This document shows positions 17,437 to 26,114 of a stretch of 64,000 bases of DNA, one piece after another. This DNA comes from Mycolicibacterium sp. MU0050 (GTDB lineage: Bacteria; Actinomycetota; Actinomycetes; Mycobacteriales; Mycobacteriaceae): assembly GCF_963378085.1 (NCBI RefSeq), contig NZ_OY726395.1, forward strand, positions 1,798,001 through 1,862,000, written 5' to 3'. Both the position numbers and the translations under genes were made by a program. Under the pieces are notes generated by a model. That model made no database searches, was not told the origin of the DNA, and saw only the letters and a list, made by a program, of their open reading frames with translations. The stretch's first letter is position 1; each line of letters opens with the position of its first letter.

Positions 17437-18843
17437 TCAGCCCGACGCGGCGCGGGCACCGCTGAGTGACACCAGCGTGGCGAACTCGTCCTCGATGCCG
17501 CGGGCCAACACGTCGGCGTCGGCGTGTGCGGCGTCCGCGGTGACGGACAGGCACAGCTGGTCGTTCCACGTCAACGCGATCACGCTCGGACCCATCCCGT
17601 GGTACAGCGGGCCGGCGGGATAGAACTGGGGCACGGGCAGGTCGAGGAACAACGGTTCGTCGACGACGACCCCGCTGCCGTTGGACACGATGACGTTGCA
17701 CGGCCAGGAGATCTTCTCGGCCAGGCGCCGGCGTTCGATGGTGCGGAACAGCGCGGTCACCAGCGGCCCCGGCACGTACTCGTTCCATTGACGAAACAGG
17801 TTGACGCCGCGTCGTTCCTGCACGTCCTTGACCGCGCGCGCATGGTCGGCGATAGCGGCGAGGCGGGCCAGCGGGTCGGCGATGTCGTCGTGCAGGTTCA
17901 CCTTGAGCACGGTGGTGGTGCCGACCCCCTCGGTGATGTAGTCGGAGGTGTCCGCCCCGCGCATGGCATACGGGACCGCGGCGACCAGCGGGCGGTCGGG
18001 CAGGGCGCCCCGATCGCGCAGCGCGTCGTGCAGGGCCTTGCCCACGCAGTGCAGCAGCACGTGATTGACCGTGGCGGAATGGGTTTCGGCGACTCGTCGC
18101 ACCTGCTCGATCGGCAGCGCGACCACCGCGGCCGTCGAGGAGCCCGACAGCGTGCAGTTGAACGCGGTCCGCGGCGCCTTGACCTTCAGGTGGCGACTGG
18201 AGCGTTCGGCCAGCACGGTCCGGGTCGAGCGGGCCGCCAGGGCGGGCAGGCGCCGCAGCCGTCGCCACTTGCGCCGCATGCCATCGGCGACGATCGCGGC
18301 GGGGCGGGCCGGAAATGTCACCTCGTCGGGCGTATGGCGGGCGGGCAATGCCGCGAGGTCGCCGGATCGCATCAGGTAGCCGACGACGTCCATCGCCGAG
18401 TCGCCGTCGACCAGCAGGTGGTGCACCACCGAGATCAGGTAGCCGCGCTGCTCGTCATCCTCGACGACGTAGATGTGCCACAGCGGCTTGCTGCGGTCCA
18501 GATGGGTGGCGCGCACCTGCGCCAACGCCTTGGCGGCCCCGGCCGGCCCGCCCGGCGCCGGCATCGGCAGGACCGTGACGTGGTCGCGGACGTCGACGTG
18601 CGGTGCGGTGACCAGCATCGGACGGTCGGGGTTGAACCACGGATCGTAGAGAACCTTGCGGTACGCCGGGATGAGGTGGATTCGGCGGGCCAGCGCGGCC
18701 ACGACGTGGTCGTAGAGGCTGCCGGACACCTGGCTGCGGTCCACCGGCACCAGCGTCATGCCGTTGCCGACCTGTAGTCGGGTCTCCTGGTAGAGCTGCC
18801 AGGCGTCCATGCCGCCGATCCGTTCGGCGCGCTTGCGAGACAT
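17437..18843 (-). CDS. wax ester synthase/diacylglycerol acyltransferase (WS/DGAT)
   Basis: Transfers an acyl group from acyl-CoA to an alcohol or diacylglycerol to make wax esters or triacylglycerol; these enzymes associate with the membrane and lipid bodies. The 468-residue length is typical. The catalytic motif HHxxxDG is present as HHLLVDG at about residues 140-146, and the conserved PLWHIYVVE segment precedes it. The second half has the family's NDxx-like segment NHVLLHCVGKAL and a P-C-N-V-x-V-S-N-G segment (PCNVIVSNGSG). It follows the Rieske oxygenase gene by 15 bp with a GAGG ribosome site, so the two form an operon. The KstR-like box upstream would link it to sterol-derived lipid storage. 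Confidence 0.87.
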   Translation of the reverse strand: MSRKRAERIGGMDAWQLYQETRLQVGNGMTLVPVDRSQVSGSLYDHVVAALARRIHLIPAYRKVLYDPWFNPDRPMLVTAPHVDVRDHVTVLPMPAPGGPAGAAKALAQVRATHLDRSKPLWHIYVVEDDEQRGYLISVVHHLLVDGDSAMDVVGYLMRSGDLAALPARHTPDEVTFPARPAAIVADGMRRKWRRLRRLPALAARSTRTVLAERSSRHLKVKAPRTAFNCTLSGSSTAAVVALPIEQVRRVAETHSATVNHVLLHCVGKALHDALRDRGALPDRPLVAAVPYAMRGADTSDYITEGVGTTTVLKVNLHDDIADPLARLAAIADHARAVKDVQERRGVNLFRQWNEYVPGPLVTALFRTIERRRLAEKISWPCNVIVSNGSGVVVDEPLFLDLPVPQFYPAGPLYHGMGPSVIALTWNDQLCLSVTADAAHADADVLARGIEDEFATLVSLSGARAASG

Positions 18844-18858
18844 CGGTTCCTCGGGGTG

Positions 18859-19848
18859 TCAGGGATAGAACTGGCGGACCCAGTGGCGGTACTTGCCGAT
18901 GGGGCGGTCGGCGGCGGTCAGCTTGGGGTGCTCGAGATACACCTTGTCGTCCCAGATCAACTGGTCGCGTTGGACCTCGTAGCTGACGACCTGCAGCACA
19001 ATCCAGCCCATCAGTCGTTCCACCGGGGCGATCAGTTTGCGCAACAGCCGGTTTCGGGCCTTCTTCTTGGGGCTGATGCCGATGTAGATGTCCACCTCGC
19101 GCGGGGCGACCGGAGTGGGCAGCACCATCTGGCGCACGGTCCAGCCGCCCTGGATGACAATCTCCACCAGCGAGAACCCCAGCCCGATCAACACCGAGTT
19201 GAAGTGGAAACGAATCCCTCCGATGATCGGAATCGGTTTGGTGCCACCGTATTCGGTGTGCAGCCTGGGTCCGTCGGTTTCCATCGGTTTGGGCACGACG
19301 AAATTGCGGAACTTGTGAATGGTGGCGAAATGCAGGTGGTCCAAGCCGTTTTCGTTGACTTCCTGCGGATGGGTGTGGAAGTGCAACTTCTTGGTCGAGA
19401 TGGGGTGCCAGTCGGGGTCAGACTCCGGCAGCTCCAACTCGAAGCTCGGTTCCTGCCCGGGCGGCCCGTGATAGACCATGATCATGCCGAGGTGGTTGCG
19501 CACCGGGAGGGTCCGCAGGGCCGCCCCGCGCGGCGGTTCACCGTCCGGGGTGGACACGCAGCGGCCCGAGGGGGCGAACTTGAACTGGTGGAACGGGCAC
19601 ACCACCGACTCGCCGTCCACCCAACCCCGTCTGCCGATGTGGGCGCCCAGGTGCGGACAGTACGGTTCGACGGCCGAGAGCGCGCCTGATGCGGTGCGGA
19701 ACAGGACGATCTCGTCGTCGAGGAAGCGGCGGGTGAGCACCTTGCCCGGCTTGAGTTCGTGACTGAAGGCCACCGCATACCAACTGTAGGGATAGGGCGG
19801 CAGCGGATCACCGTACTTTTCGGTACTGTTCGGCGCCACCGCCGTCAT
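18859..19848 (-). CDS. Rieske non-haem iron oxygenase, KshA-like
   Basis: Terminal oxygenase component with a [2Fe-2S] Rieske centre (C64-x-H66 and C84-x2-H87) near the N-terminus. A catalytic domain follows with the mononuclear iron motif in NENGLDHLHFATIH (about residues 164-177). The overall pattern resembles 3-ketosteroid 9-alpha-hydroxylase (KshA) and cholesterol 7-desaturase relatives, but at 329 residues it is shorter than KshA (about 380-390). Needs a separate reductase, not present here. Its promoter region carries a KstR-type operator, which supports a sterol substrate. Substrate is otherwise unknown. Confidence 0.83.
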   Translation of the reverse strand: MTAVAPNSTEKYGDPLPPYPYSWYAVAFSHELKPGKVLTRRFLDDEIVLFRTASGALSAVEPYCPHLGAHIGRRGWVDGESVVCPFHQFKFAPSGRCVSTPDGEPPRGAALRTLPVRNHLGMIMVYHGPPGQEPSFELELPESDPDWHPISTKKLHFHTHPQEVNENGLDHLHFATIHKFRNFVVPKPMETDGPRLHTEYGGTKPIPIIGGIRFHFNSVLIGLGFSLVEIVIQGGWTVRQMVLPTPVAPREVDIYIGISPKKKARNRLLRKLIAPVERLMGWIVLQVVSYEVQRDQLIWDDKVYLEHPKLTAADRPIGKYRHWVRQFYP

Positions 19849-19928
19849 CGCGCGCTCCCTCCGTCTCTCGTTGAGTTGCGTTCACGCACAGCCGATTTCC
19901 CGCATTGGAATCCCGTCCCGCACAAATC

Positions 19929-19942
19929 TGCAACACGTTCTA
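19929..19942. promoter_or_regulatory. KstR-like operator
   Basis: TGCAACACGTTCTA fits the KstR consensus TNNAACNNGTTNNA at every fixed position. It lies 81-94 bp before the Rieske oxygenase start in the 241-bp gap 19849-20089. The gap also has a 7-bp inverted repeat (GCGGGCG-N9-CGCCCGC, about 19997-20019) near the threonine aldolase stop. No other gene is seen there. Confidence 0.6.
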
Positions 19943-20089
19943 GTTCTGTTCAGTAGTACACGGTTGGGTTTGTTGTTGCAACTCGCGGAGATATTGCGGG
20001 CGTGCGATAATCGCCCGCTGAGCAGGGCGGCGGGGAGGCATCGTCCGGTTGTACGCCCCGGCGGGCAGTCGATTCCGGCGTAGCCCGAG

Positions 20090-21103
20090 CTATCCGCGCA
20101 GCCGCTGCAACACGTCGGAGACCTGCTCCTCGGTGGTGGCCCAGGAGCACACCAGGCGGAACACCGGCGACAGCGCGTCCGGCTGGTGCACCGCGTAGCC
20201 CGAAATCCGCTCGCGGGCAGCGGGGTCCAGCTGTACGAAAACCTCATTGGCCTCGGTCGGCGCCGCCAACCGCAGGCCCATCGCGGTGAGCCCCCGGCTG
20301 AGCCGCGCGGCCATCGTGTTGGCGTGCGCGGCGGTCTGCAGCCACAGTCCGTCGGTCAGCATCGCCTCGAACTGCGCTGCGACAAACCGTTGCTTGCTCG
20401 CCAGCTGTCCGATCTGCTTCTGCACGAACCGAATTCCGTCGAATCGCTCCGGTCGGCGCACCAGCACGGCGTCGCCGAACATCTGGCCGTTCTTGGTGCC
20501 ACCGACGGTCACCACGTCGGCGTCGGCAATGGCCTCCGCGGGATCGAGGTCCAGGGCCGCAATCGCATTGGCGATCCGGGCGCCGTCGATGTGTACCAGC
20601 AGGTCCAGCTCGTGGGCGCGGTCGACGAACTCGCGCAGTCGCGAAGCGGTCCACACACGGCCGTTCTCGGTGGACTGGGTGATGGTGACGATGCTCGGAT
20701 GCGAATGGTGCACGTCGCCGCGGCGGGCGACCCGGCGCTCGAGCTCGGCCGGGTCGATGAGCCCGTCGTCGCTGGGTAATCGGGTGAGCTGGGCACCGGA
20801 GATCCGCACCGGGCCGCCCGCCTCGTCGAGCAGCGCATGCGCGATATCGCTGCAGAGGATCTCGTGCCAGGGCCGGGTGGCCGCACTCAGTGCGATGACG
20901 TTGGCCGCGGTGCCGGTGAGCGCGAACAGCACCTCGGCGTCGGGGCTGGCGAACAGGTCCCGCAGCCGCTGGGTGGCGTGCTCGGTGTAGGGGTCCTTCC
21001 CGTAGGCGCTGACGGGGTCCGCATTGGCGCCGATCAGCGCGTCGAGCACGGCCGGATGCACCGGCGCGGCATTGTCGGAGGCGAAGGCGGCGGAGACGGT
21101 CAC
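20090..21103 (-). CDS. low-specificity L-threonine aldolase-like PLP enzyme
   Basis: Cleaves L-threonine/allo-threonine to glycine and acetaldehyde, or acts on a similar beta-hydroxy amino acid. The 337-residue protein has the family start FASDNAAPVHPAVLDAL, then VLFALTGTAANVIAL, HIDGARIANA (Asp that pairs with the PLP nitrogen) and VGGTKNGQ with the Schiff-base Lys at about residue 203. It begins 3 bp after the TetR gene, so the two are one operon. It is divergent from a peptidase-permease operon, suggesting that the TetR protein controls amino-acid or peptide breakdown from both sides. Confidence 0.87.
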   Translation of the reverse strand: MTVSAAFASDNAAPVHPAVLDALIGANADPVSAYGKDPYTEHATQRLRDLFASPDAEVLFALTGTAANVIALSAATRPWHEILCSDIAHALLDEAGGPVRISGAQLTRLPSDDGLIDPAELERRVARRGDVHHSHPSIVTITQSTENGRVWTASRLREFVDRAHELDLLVHIDGARIANAIAALDLDPAEAIADADVVTVGGTKNGQMFGDAVLVRRPERFDGIRFVQKQIGQLASKQRFVAAQFEAMLTDGLWLQTAAHANTMAARLSRGLTAMGLRLAAPTEANEVFVQLDPAARERISGYAVHQPDALSPVFRLVCSWATTEEQVSDVLQRLRG

Positions 21104-21106
21104 GGC

Positions 21107-21718
21107 TCAGTCCGTCTCGGGTAGCCGGGCGCCGGTCGCCAGCTCGGCGTACTGCCGCATCAGCCGCAGCGCGGTGGGGCGGTCCAGCGCCGGGTCGCGT
21201 GCGACGACGCGGTACCCGAGGTAGTCCTCCATCGACATCAGCGTCATCGCGACGTCGGCAGCCGGCGAACCGAGGGCAAAGGCCCCGGCCTCGGCGCCGG
21301 AATGCAGCAGCTCGGTGTACAGCCCGACCTGGCGGTGGTAGATGCCCTGGACGTCGCTGCGCTGATCGAGCTCGAAGCCCGCGGCCAGGACGGCGCGCCA
21401 GATCGCGCGCCACTCCGCATCCTCGGGTCCGGTGGGCAGGCCCGCGGCGATGGTCAACGCCAGCTGGGTCGCGGGATCGGCGGTGTCCTCGATGACCTGT
21501 CGCCGGTCGTCGTAGAACCGGGCATCGGAGCGCAATGCCAGCTCGGAGAGCAGTTCGGCCATGTCCTTGAAGTAGTAGCGCACGGCGTTGGCGGTCAGGC
21601 CGAGCTCGCCGGCCACATCGGCGATGCGCAGGGTGACCACGTCGTTCCGCTCGATCAAAGCGATTGTCGCGTCCAGAATCTCGTTGCGGCGTTCGACTTG
21701 GCGGTTGGGGCGTGCCAC
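21107..21718 (-). CDS. TetR-family transcriptional regulator
   Basis: A 203-residue repressor. The helix-turn-helix is at about residues 30-52 (LRIADVAGELGLTANAVRYYFKD), followed by an all-helical ligand domain of BetI-like length. GTG start with GGGAG 9 nt upstream. It is transcribed divergently from the P1 peptidase gene, with a 141-bp gap containing an AT-rich tract (about 21835-21845), and cotranscribed with the threonine aldolase. It probably represses both units; the ligand is unknown. Confidence 0.85.
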   Translation of the reverse strand: MARPNRQVERRNEILDATIALIERNDVVTLRIADVAGELGLTANAVRYYFKDMAELLSELALRSDARFYDDRRQVIEDTADPATQLALTIAAGLPTGPEDAEWRAIWRAVLAAGFELDQRSDVQGIYHRQVGLYTELLHSGAEAGAFALGSPAADVAMTLMSMEDYLGYRVVARDPALDRPTALRLMRQYAELATGARLPETD

Positions 21719-21859
21719 GCGTCTGTTCTCCCAGCTCGGTCGGGGCCTGACGATGTCGACGGTACCGGCCCGTCAACCAGTTTCTCGATTCCGCTTGTGC
21801 AATCGCCGTCGAGGGGCCATTCTTTTCCCTTAGGTAAAAAAATAACCCGGGAGCACTGC

Positions 21860-22960
21860 ATGCGGACGAGGGATCTCGGCATCGTCATCGGGGAACACCC
21901 GACGGGGCCGAACAACGCCATCACCGATGTGGCGGGGGTGCTTGTCGGGCACACCACGCTCGACGACGCCGGCCCACCGCACGTGCACACCGGGGTCTCC
22001 GTCGTCGTCCCGCACCGCGACATCTGGACCGAGCCGGTCTTCGCCGGTTCACACCGCCTCAACGGCAGCGGCGAGATGACCGGCCTGCAGTGGATCCAGG
22101 AATCCGGCGAGCTCACCAGCGCCATCGGGATCACCAACACGCATAGCGTCGGCGTCGTGCGTGACGCGCTGGTCGCCGCGCAGGTAGCCGTGCGCGGGGA
22201 GGGCGTCTACTGGTCGCTGCCCGTGGTGGGCGAGACCTATGACGGCCTGCTCAGCGACATCAACGGGTTCCATGTGCGGACCGAACACGTCGAGGCCGCG
22301 CTGAGCGCCGCCGCCGACGGGCCGGTCGCCGAGGGCAACGTCGGTGGCGGCACCGGGATGATCTGCCACGGTTTCAAGGGCGGGATAGGCACCGCGTCGC
22401 GGGTCACCGACACCGCCGCGGGTCCTTACACCGTCGGCGTTCTCGTGCAAGCCAACCACGGGCGACGAGAACGACTGCGGATCAACGGCATTGCGGTCGG
22501 TGAGCGCATCGGTCCCGACGCCGTGCCGCTGCCCGACGTGCCCGCGCACTACGAGCCCGGGTCGGGTTCGATCATCGTCGTGGTCGCCACCGACGCACCG
22601 CTGCTGCCGCATCAGTGCAACCGCCTGGCCCAACGCGCCGCGCTGGCGGTGGCCCGGGTGGGTGGGACCGGCGAGCAGTACAGCGGGGATCTGATGTTGG
22701 CGTTCTCCACCGCCAACCGTGGTATCCCGCCGTACAGCTGGGACGAGAATGCGGATACCGCCCGACCCGAGGTGGCGGTGCGCATGGTCGCCCCACAGCT
22801 GATGACCCGACTGTTCGACCTCACCATCGAGGCCACCGAGGAGGCGATCGTCAACGCGATGGTCGCCGCCACCACGATGACCGGCCGCAACGGCCTGACC
22901 GTCCACGCGCTGGATCACGACCTGCTCCGCACCGCCCTCGACCTTCAGGAGTCCCGATGA
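21860..22960 (+). CDS. P1-family aminopeptidase (DmpA/L-aminopeptidase/D-esterase)
   Basis: N-terminal nucleophile hydrolase that self-cleaves into alpha and beta chains and removes N-terminal residues from peptides, amides or beta-peptides. The 366-residue product shows GNVGGGTGMICHGFKGGIG, the oxyanion-type VLVQANHG, and the cleavage junction before Ser237 (GSG|SIIVVVATDAPL). This predicts chains of about 236 and 130 residues. I use the ATG at 21860 (GGGAG 6 nt upstream); the frame is open far upstream but that part is non-homologous. The stop overlaps the permease start by ATGA. Confidence 0.9.
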   Translation: MRTRDLGIVIGEHPTGPNNAITDVAGVLVGHTTLDDAGPPHVHTGVSVVVPHRDIWTEPVFAGSHRLNGSGEMTGLQWIQESGELTSAIGITNTHSVGVVRDALVAAQVAVRGEGVYWSLPVVGETYDGLLSDINGFHVRTEHVEAALSAAADGPVAEGNVGGGTGMICHGFKGGIGTASRVTDTAAGPYTVGVLVQANHGRRERLRINGIAVGERIGPDAVPLPDVPAHYEPGSGSIIVVVATDAPLLPHQCNRLAQRAALAVARVGGTGEQYSGDLMLAFSTANRGIPPYSWDENADTARPEVAVRMVAPQLMTRLFDLTIEATEEAIVNAMVAATTMTGRNGLTVHALDHDLLRTALDLQESR

Positions 22961-24396
22961 CCGACGCCACCGTCGTCCCCGAGAAGCCCCGCCTGCAAGG
23001 CAAACTCGGCCCCGTCGCGATCGTCTTCATGGTGGTGGCCGCGGCCGCGCCGCTGACCGTCATCGGCGGAAACATGCCGCTGGCCATGGGGCTGGGCAAC
23101 GGGGCCGGCGCCCCGGTGGGTTTCGCCACGGCTGCGCTGGTGTTGCTGTTGTTCAGCGTCGGATTCGTGACGATGACGCCGCACGTGCCCGAGGCGGGGG
23201 CGTTCTACTCGTACGTCACCGTGGGCCTGGGGGATCGGCTGGGCAAGGGCATTGCGGTGGTCGCGCTGATCGCCTACACCGCGATCCAGGTCGGCATCTA
23301 CGGCTACATCGGCTGGGCCATCGACGACACCGTACGGTTCTACGGTGGACCCCAGATAGCCTGGCCCTTCTATTCTTTCGCGATTCTGGCGGTCGTCGCG
23401 GTGCTCGGGTACCGGCACATCGGACTCAGCGCCAAGGTGCTCGGTGTGGCGCTGGTCCTGGAGATCGGCATCGTCGCGGTCCTCGATCTGGTCATCGTCG
23501 CCAACCCCGGGCCGGCGGGAGTGACGTTCGCGTCGTTCACCCCGGAGGTGGTGGCCAGCGGCGCCCTCGGCATCGCGGTGCTGTTCGCGTTGACCGGCTT
23601 CATCGGCTTCGAGGCCACCGCCGTCTTCCGCGACGAGGCCCGCGACCCGCAACGCACCATCCCGCGCGCCACCTACGCGGCCGTGTTGATCATCGGCGCG
23701 TTCTACGCGATCACCTGCTGGGCGTTCGTGGTGGCGATCGGGCCCGACAATGTCGCCGCAGTGGCCCAGCAGACCCTCGACGGTGAAGCCAACATGCTGC
23801 TGGACACCACCAATGACACCCTCGGCCGACTGGGCCGCGACGTGGTCAACGTGTTGCTGCTGACCAGCCTGTTCGCCTGCGTCTTGTCCTTCCACAACGT
23901 GATCGCTCGGTACCAGTTCGTGCTGGGCGGCAAGGGGCTGCTGCCTCGCAGGCTCGGCGAGGTGCACCCCGGGCATCAGTCGCCGGCGTTCTCGTCGGTG
24001 GTGCAGACGGTGACCGCGATCGTCATTGTGGCGATCTTCGCGATTCTCGGAATCGACCCGCTCGTCGGTGTTTTCGGTTCGATGGCCGGCGTCGCGACCG
24101 TCGGGATGGTGCTGATGATGCTCACGACGACCACCGCGGTGCTGGTGTACTTCCTGCGCAACCCCGAGGCGGCGAGCGGACGGCTGTGGCAGACCCGCGT
24201 CGTTCCGGTGGCCGCCCTGCTGGGCTTGCTCGCCAGCCTGTGGCTGGTGCTGTCCAACTTCACGCTGGTGACCGGTGGCAGCGCGGGGCTCAGCGCGGTG
24301 CTGGCGGCGGTGCCGTTCACCGGGTTGGTGCTCGGGGCGCTGCTGTGGAAGCCCGGGCAGCGGGTGAACGCTGCCGGGTCTTCGCGGGAATTGTGA
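22957..24396 (+). CDS. APC-superfamily amino acid permease
   Basis: Cytoplasmic-membrane importer of 479 residues with about 12 helices. The family start region (GPVAIVFMVVAAAAPLTVIGGNMPLAMG) and the helix-6 region FALTGFIGFEATAVFRDEARDPQRTIPRA are typical of amino acid-polyamine-organocation permeases. It is coupled to the peptidase by ATGA overlap with AGGAG upstream. The pair would take up an amino-acyl compound and process it; the specific substrate is not readable. Confidence 0.88.
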   Translation: MTDATVVPEKPRLQGKLGPVAIVFMVVAAAAPLTVIGGNMPLAMGLGNGAGAPVGFATAALVLLLFSVGFVTMTPHVPEAGAFYSYVTVGLGDRLGKGIAVVALIAYTAIQVGIYGYIGWAIDDTVRFYGGPQIAWPFYSFAILAVVAVLGYRHIGLSAKVLGVALVLEIGIVAVLDLVIVANPGPAGVTFASFTPEVVASGALGIAVLFALTGFIGFEATAVFRDEARDPQRTIPRATYAAVLIIGAFYAITCWAFVVAIGPDNVAAVAQQTLDGEANMLLDTTNDTLGRLGRDVVNVLLLTSLFACVLSFHNVIARYQFVLGGKGLLPRRLGEVHPGHQSPAFSSVVQTVTAIVIVAIFAILGIDPLVGVFGSMAGVATVGMVLMMLTTTTAVLVYFLRNPEAASGRLWQTRVVPVAALLGLLASLWLVLSNFTLVTGGSAGLSAVLAAVPFTGLVLGALLWKPGQRVNAAGSSREL

Positions 24397-24468
24397 GGTG
24401 GGCTCGTCGACCCTTGGCTTCTGCACCCGGTGGGGTCGTGGGAACATAGTGGCCGCATTGATCGCGCC

Positions 24469-24542
24469 GGGGCGGTAGCTCAGTCGGTTAGAGCCGTGGA
24501 CTCATAATCCATTGGTCGCGGGTTCGAGCCCCGCCCGCCCCA
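24469..24542 (+). tRNA. tRNA with CAU anticodon (Met elongator or lysidine-modified Ile2)
   Basis: A 74-nt cloverleaf: acceptor GGGGCGG/CCGCCCC with discriminator A, D-arm GCTCAGTCGGTTAGAGC, anticodon loop CTCATAA (anticodon CAT in DNA), T-arm GCGGG-TTCGAGC-CCCGC. It is not the initiator type, because the acceptor has a standard first pair and the anticodon stem lacks three G-C pairs. CCA is not encoded. Whether it is charged with Met or Ile depends on C34 modification and cannot be told here. Confidence 0.92.
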
Positions 24543-24560
24543 CTTCAAAGGCCTGATTTC

Positions 24561-24941
24561 GAGGCTGTGCTGACCGCTTAGGCGAGTGCTCGTCTAGATC
24601 GAGGCTGCGTTGAGCGTGGGGGTTTCTCGCGTTTTGTCGCGGTGAGCGCTGTCTCGGTGTGGGCATGATTCGAGGCTGCGTTGAGCGTGGGGGTTTCTCG
24701 CGTTTTGTCGCGGTGAGCGCTGTCTCGGTGTGGGCATGATTCGAGGCTGCGTTGAGCGTGGGGGTTTCTCGCGTTTTGTCGCGGTGAGCGCTGTCTCGGT
24801 GTGGGCATGATTCGAGGCTGCGCTCAGCGTGGGGGTAACTCGCGCTTTTGCACGCTGAGCGCTGTCTCGATGGGGGCATGAATCGAGGCTGCGCTGACTG
24901 TGAGTGCTTCTCGCACTTTGTCACGGAGAGCGCAGCCTCGA
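24561..24941. repeat. 71-bp tandem repeat array of a 57-bp palindromic element
   Basis: Units begin (GAGGCTGCG) at 24601, 24672, 24743, 24814 and 24885, exactly 71 bp apart, preceded by a degenerate partial copy at 24561. The first three are near-identical, the last two diverged. Each unit is a 57-bp imperfect palindrome plus a 14-bp linker. The last unit has a perfect 12-bp inverted repeat (24884-24895 and 24929-24940). It fills the 591-bp gap between the permease and the alcohol dehydrogenase together with the tRNA. It could form large hairpins; no protein is encoded. A single copy is at 27094-27150. Confidence 0.85.
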
Positions 24942-24987
24942 CGTAAGCCCAAGCCCACGAACCCAGACCTAGGGAACGAACCCAGAC

Positions 24988-25998
24988 CTACGGAATCAGC
25001 ACCAACCTTATCGGGTTCCCGTCCTTCTCCTCGAGCTGCCGCACGGCCTCCGGGGCTTGTTCCAGCGGCAGCACCGAGGACACCGATCCCTTCAGGTCCA
25101 GCCGACCCCACTCGGCGAGCCGCACAATCTGGGGCACATGCGGCGGCAGGTATCCGTAATGCCCGAGGATCTGCTGCTGATGCGCCACCAGGAAGACGCT
25201 GTTCTCCACGGCGATGGGGTGGCCGCTGATGCCGATGACGGTCAACCGCCCACCGGGGTTCAGCAGCGGCAGGATCTGCTCGTCCACGCCGGGGAAGCCC
25301 GCGAAGTTGAAGGCCGCGTCCAGGCCGCCGCCACCGAGCAGCTCGCGCAGCTGGTCGGCAAAGCGCGCATCGGTGGGATCCAGTGCCGCATCGGCGCCAC
25401 GCTGCAGCGCGTTCTCGCGCGGGGCGGGCAGCGGGTCGATGGCCACGATCGGTCCGGCCCCGATCATGCGCAGCAGCTGCACGGCGTGAATGCCGAGACC
25501 GCCAACGCCCCAGACACCGACGGCCTCGCCGGCGGCAACCTTGGCGGTATGGGTGATCGCCGCCCACGGGGTCGAGACCGCGTCGGGGATGATGCACGCC
25601 TGCTCAAACGGCATGGCATCCGGAATGGCCACCAGCACTTCCTGCGGAACCACGACGTATTCGGCCCAGCCGCCGTCGTAGTCGACACCCATGGTGTCCA
25701 CCCCCCACGGCCGCGGAATGACGGCCTGCAGGGTGACCCGATCGCCCTCGGTCCACCCGGTGACGCCCGCGCCCAGGGCCTCGACGGTGCCGGCGACCTC
25801 GTGCCCGAGGACGCGCTCGGCGTCGGCGTTGCGCAGTGGCCCCACCAGGCCGCTGATCAGGTGCACATCCGAGAGGCAGACGCCCGCCGCGCCGACCTTG
25901 ACGCGGACCTCACCGTGACCGGGCGTCGGCCGGGGCACCTCGGTGATGCGGAAATCCTTCGTGCCGAAGTTGATGCGGCCGGCCTTCATGGTCGTCAT
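24988..25998 (-). CDS. zinc-type alcohol dehydrogenase (MDR family)
   Basis: Medium-chain NAD(P)-dependent dehydrogenase of 336 residues. Catalytic zinc ligands are visible in GVCLSDVH (Cys40 region) and GHEVAG (about 66-71), and the Rossmann motif GVGGLGIHAVQLL at about 166-178. The structural-zinc Cys4 lobe (about 95-115) is absent; that stretch reads AVIPRPWGVDTMGVDYDGG. This is common among bacterial secondary-alcohol and other MDR enzymes. The start ATG has GGAGG 5 nt upstream. It is divergent from a second dehydrogenase across a perfect operator palindrome. Likely oxidises the pathway alcohol to a ketone or aldehyde. Confidence 0.87.
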   Translation of the reverse strand: MTTMKAGRINFGTKDFRITEVPRPTPGHGEVRVKVGAAGVCLSDVHLISGLVGPLRNADAERVLGHEVAGTVEALGAGVTGWTEGDRVTLQAVIPRPWGVDTMGVDYDGGWAEYVVVPQEVLVAIPDAMPFEQACIIPDAVSTPWAAITHTAKVAAGEAVGVWGVGGLGIHAVQLLRMIGAGPIVAIDPLPAPRENALQRGADAALDPTDARFADQLRELLGGGGLDAAFNFAGFPGVDEQILPLLNPGGRLTVIGISGHPIAVENSVFLVAHQQQILGHYGYLPPHVPQIVRLAEWGRLDLKGSVSSVLPLEQAPEAVRQLEEKDGNPIRLVLIP

Positions 25999-26036
25999 GC
26001 GTCCTCCAGATGTCTCGCTCGCCTATACAGATCCAA

Positions 26037-26066
26037 ACACATTGTCTATGATAATTGACAATGTGT
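26037..26066. promoter_or_regulatory. TetR-type operator between the two alcohol dehydrogenases
   Basis: Perfect 10-bp inverted repeat ACACATTGTC-N10-GACAATGTGT in the 116-bp divergent region. The core GTC-TATGA-N5-GAC recurs at 31325-31340, so the same regulator, most likely the EthR-like protein at 27217, should bind both. Confidence 0.7.
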
Positions 26067-26114
26067 CGAGATGTTACGGGGTTCACAACCGAGCTCCGCA
26101 GTGAGGAGGCCCCA

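Noticed and set aside
24469..24542. tRNA as an attachment site of an integrated element
   Set aside because: No integrase, no second copy of the tRNA 3' end seen downstream, and downstream genes look like normal chromosome.
24502..24924. 140-codon frame through the 71-bp repeat (HTETALTATKREKPP units)
   Set aside because: 71 bp is not a multiple of three, so repeat units shift frame; the frame overlaps the tRNA and has no ribosome site.
24601..24941. Possible CRISPR array
   Set aside because: The 71-bp units are repeated throughout, including the linker; there are no unique spacers and no cas genes.
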